Source of the DNA: Ilumatobacteraceae bacterium | Lineage (GTDB): Bacteria > Actinomycetota > Acidimicrobiia > Acidimicrobiales > Ilumatobacteraceae | DNA: 5,948 nucleotides | Assembly (NCBI GenBank): GCA_023253435.1 | Contig: JALRGJ010000074.1 | Location: 1 to 5,948, forward strand | Direction: 5' to 3' | Part shown: piece by piece, positions 5,359 to 5,948 of the stretch | Layout: each line of letters starts with the position of its first letter | Position numbering within the stretch: position 1 is the first letter of the stretch | Notes under the pieces: generated by a model | What the model was told of the DNA's origin: nothing | The model's input: only the letters and a program-made list of their open reading frames with translations | Database searches by the model: none | Translations under genes and position numbers: made by a program

Positions 5359-5948
5359 TCAGCCGTGATTGCGGATGAGTTCTGCCACACGGAATGCAAG
5401 GTCTAGCCCTTGACGTCCGTTCAAGCGGGGATCACAGATCGTTTGGTAGCGATCATCCAGATTGTCATTTGACAATCCGTCGGTGCCACCAGTGCACTCA
5501 GTGACATTGTCTCCGGTGAGCTCTACGTGAATGCCTCCTGGCCATGTTCCCTCAGCTTTGTGAGCGCGAACGAATCCGGCAATTTCTGTCACGATGTCTT
5601 CGAAGTGTCGAGTCTTGCGGCCATTGGGAGCAGTTGTGGTGTTGCCATGCATAGGGTCACACGCCCACACCACGGGGTGGTCTGCATCTTTTACGGCACG
5701 CAAAATGGGGCGAAGTGCAGTTTCTACTTTGTCTGCGCCCATTCGACTGATCAACGTGAGTCTTCCGGGAATCCGCGCTGGGTTCAGCACTTGGCACAAC
5801 TCGAGCACCCATTCTGGAGAAGTGGTAGGACCAATCTTGCAACCAATGGGGTTGCCCACTCCACGCAAGAACTCAATATGTGCGCCATCTAGTTGACGTG
5901 TGCGCTCGCCAATCCACAACATGTGTGCAGAGCAGTCGTACCACTGAC
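5359..5948 (-). CDS. aroG: 3-deoxy-7-phosphoheptulonate (DAHP) synthase, class II, 5'-truncated by window edge
   Basis: DAHP synthase joins phosphoenolpyruvate and erythrose 4-phosphate in the first committed step of the shikimate pathway to aromatic amino acids. Only the C-terminal 195 or so residues are here, out of a usual 440-470; the frame stays open to the right edge and reads QWYDCSAHMLWIGERTRQLD, so the ATG at 5922 is internal. Class II (plant-like, as in Mycobacterium tuberculosis AroG) hallmarks are in order: GERTRQLDGAH, NPIGCKIGP, LTLISRMGADK, CDPMHGNT, HVELTGDNVTECTGG and DPRLNGRQGLDLAF. By family knowledge, the His of DPMHGN, the Glu of HVELTG and the Asp of DPRLN are metal ligands; all are present, while the ligand Cys lies in the missing N-terminal part. 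The gene ends one base before the hydrolase ATG and probably leads the aroG-hydrolase-MFS transcript; its promoter is outside the window. Confidence 0.96.
   Translation of the reverse strand, partial: QWYDCSAHMLWIGERTRQLDGAHIEFLRGVGNPIGCKIGPTTSPEWVLELCQVLNPARIPGRLTLISRMGADKVETALRPILRAVKDADHPVVWACDPMHGNTTTAPNGRKTRHFEDIVTEIAGFVRAHKAEGTWPGGIHVELTGDNVTECTGGTDGLSNDNLDDRYQTICDPRLNGRQGLDLAFRVAELIRNHG

Noticed and set aside
1..5948. Search for CRISPR arrays, tRNA/rRNA genes, insertion-sequence ends, toxin-antitoxin pairs and defence genes
   Set aside because: No regularly spaced repeats, tRNA-like cloverleaf, transposase motifs or small paired genes were seen; nearly all bases lie in six metabolic or transport genes.

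Overview
The window carries six protein-coding genes packed tightly, two of them cut by the window edges. It looks like the chromosome of an actinobacterium of moderate GC (about half G+C by eye, lower than mycobacteria). Three things point there: a P450 that reads like mycobacterial CYP124, a thiolase of the mycobacterial FadA type, and a plant-like (class II) DAHP synthase. A planktonic or acidimicrobial-type actinobacterium is a reasonable guess, but it is inference. No RNA gene, insertion sequence, CRISPR array, origin or attachment site was seen.

Layout: (1) 1-700 (+), the 3' part of an endonuclease/exonuclease/phosphatase (EEP) family gene. (2) 714-1964 (-), a complete CYP124-like cytochrome P450, convergent with the first gene across 13 bp. 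(3) 1965-2082, a 118-bp divergent control region with a possible leaderless P450 promoter, two dyads and a good ribosome binding site for the thiolase. (4) 2083-3285 (+), a complete thiolase. (5) 3286-3369, a convergent junction with two stem-loops, the larger lying inside the 3' end of the next gene. (6) 3321-4511 (-), an MFS transporter. (7) 4536-5357 (-), a beta-lactamase-fold serine hydrolase. (8) 5359-5948 (-), the C-terminal part of class II DAHP synthase. On the minus strand the last three run aroG -> hydrolase -> MFS with gaps of 1 and 24 nt, so they probably form one transcript.

How the genes may work together: the P450 and thiolase share one intergenic region. Terminal hydroxylation of a methyl-branched lipid or sterol side chain, followed by beta-oxidation ending in thiolysis, would be a coherent catabolic pair. 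AroG feeds the shikimate pathway. The hydrolase and MFS behind it have no obvious aromatic-pathway role and look like co-transcribed passengers or an unknown hydrolysis/export module. I see no clearly new biological system. The best leads are the 17-bp stem-loop at 3333-3369, whose two imperfect pairs are G-U wobbles only in the thiolase-sense RNA, and the aroG-hydrolase-MFS arrangement.
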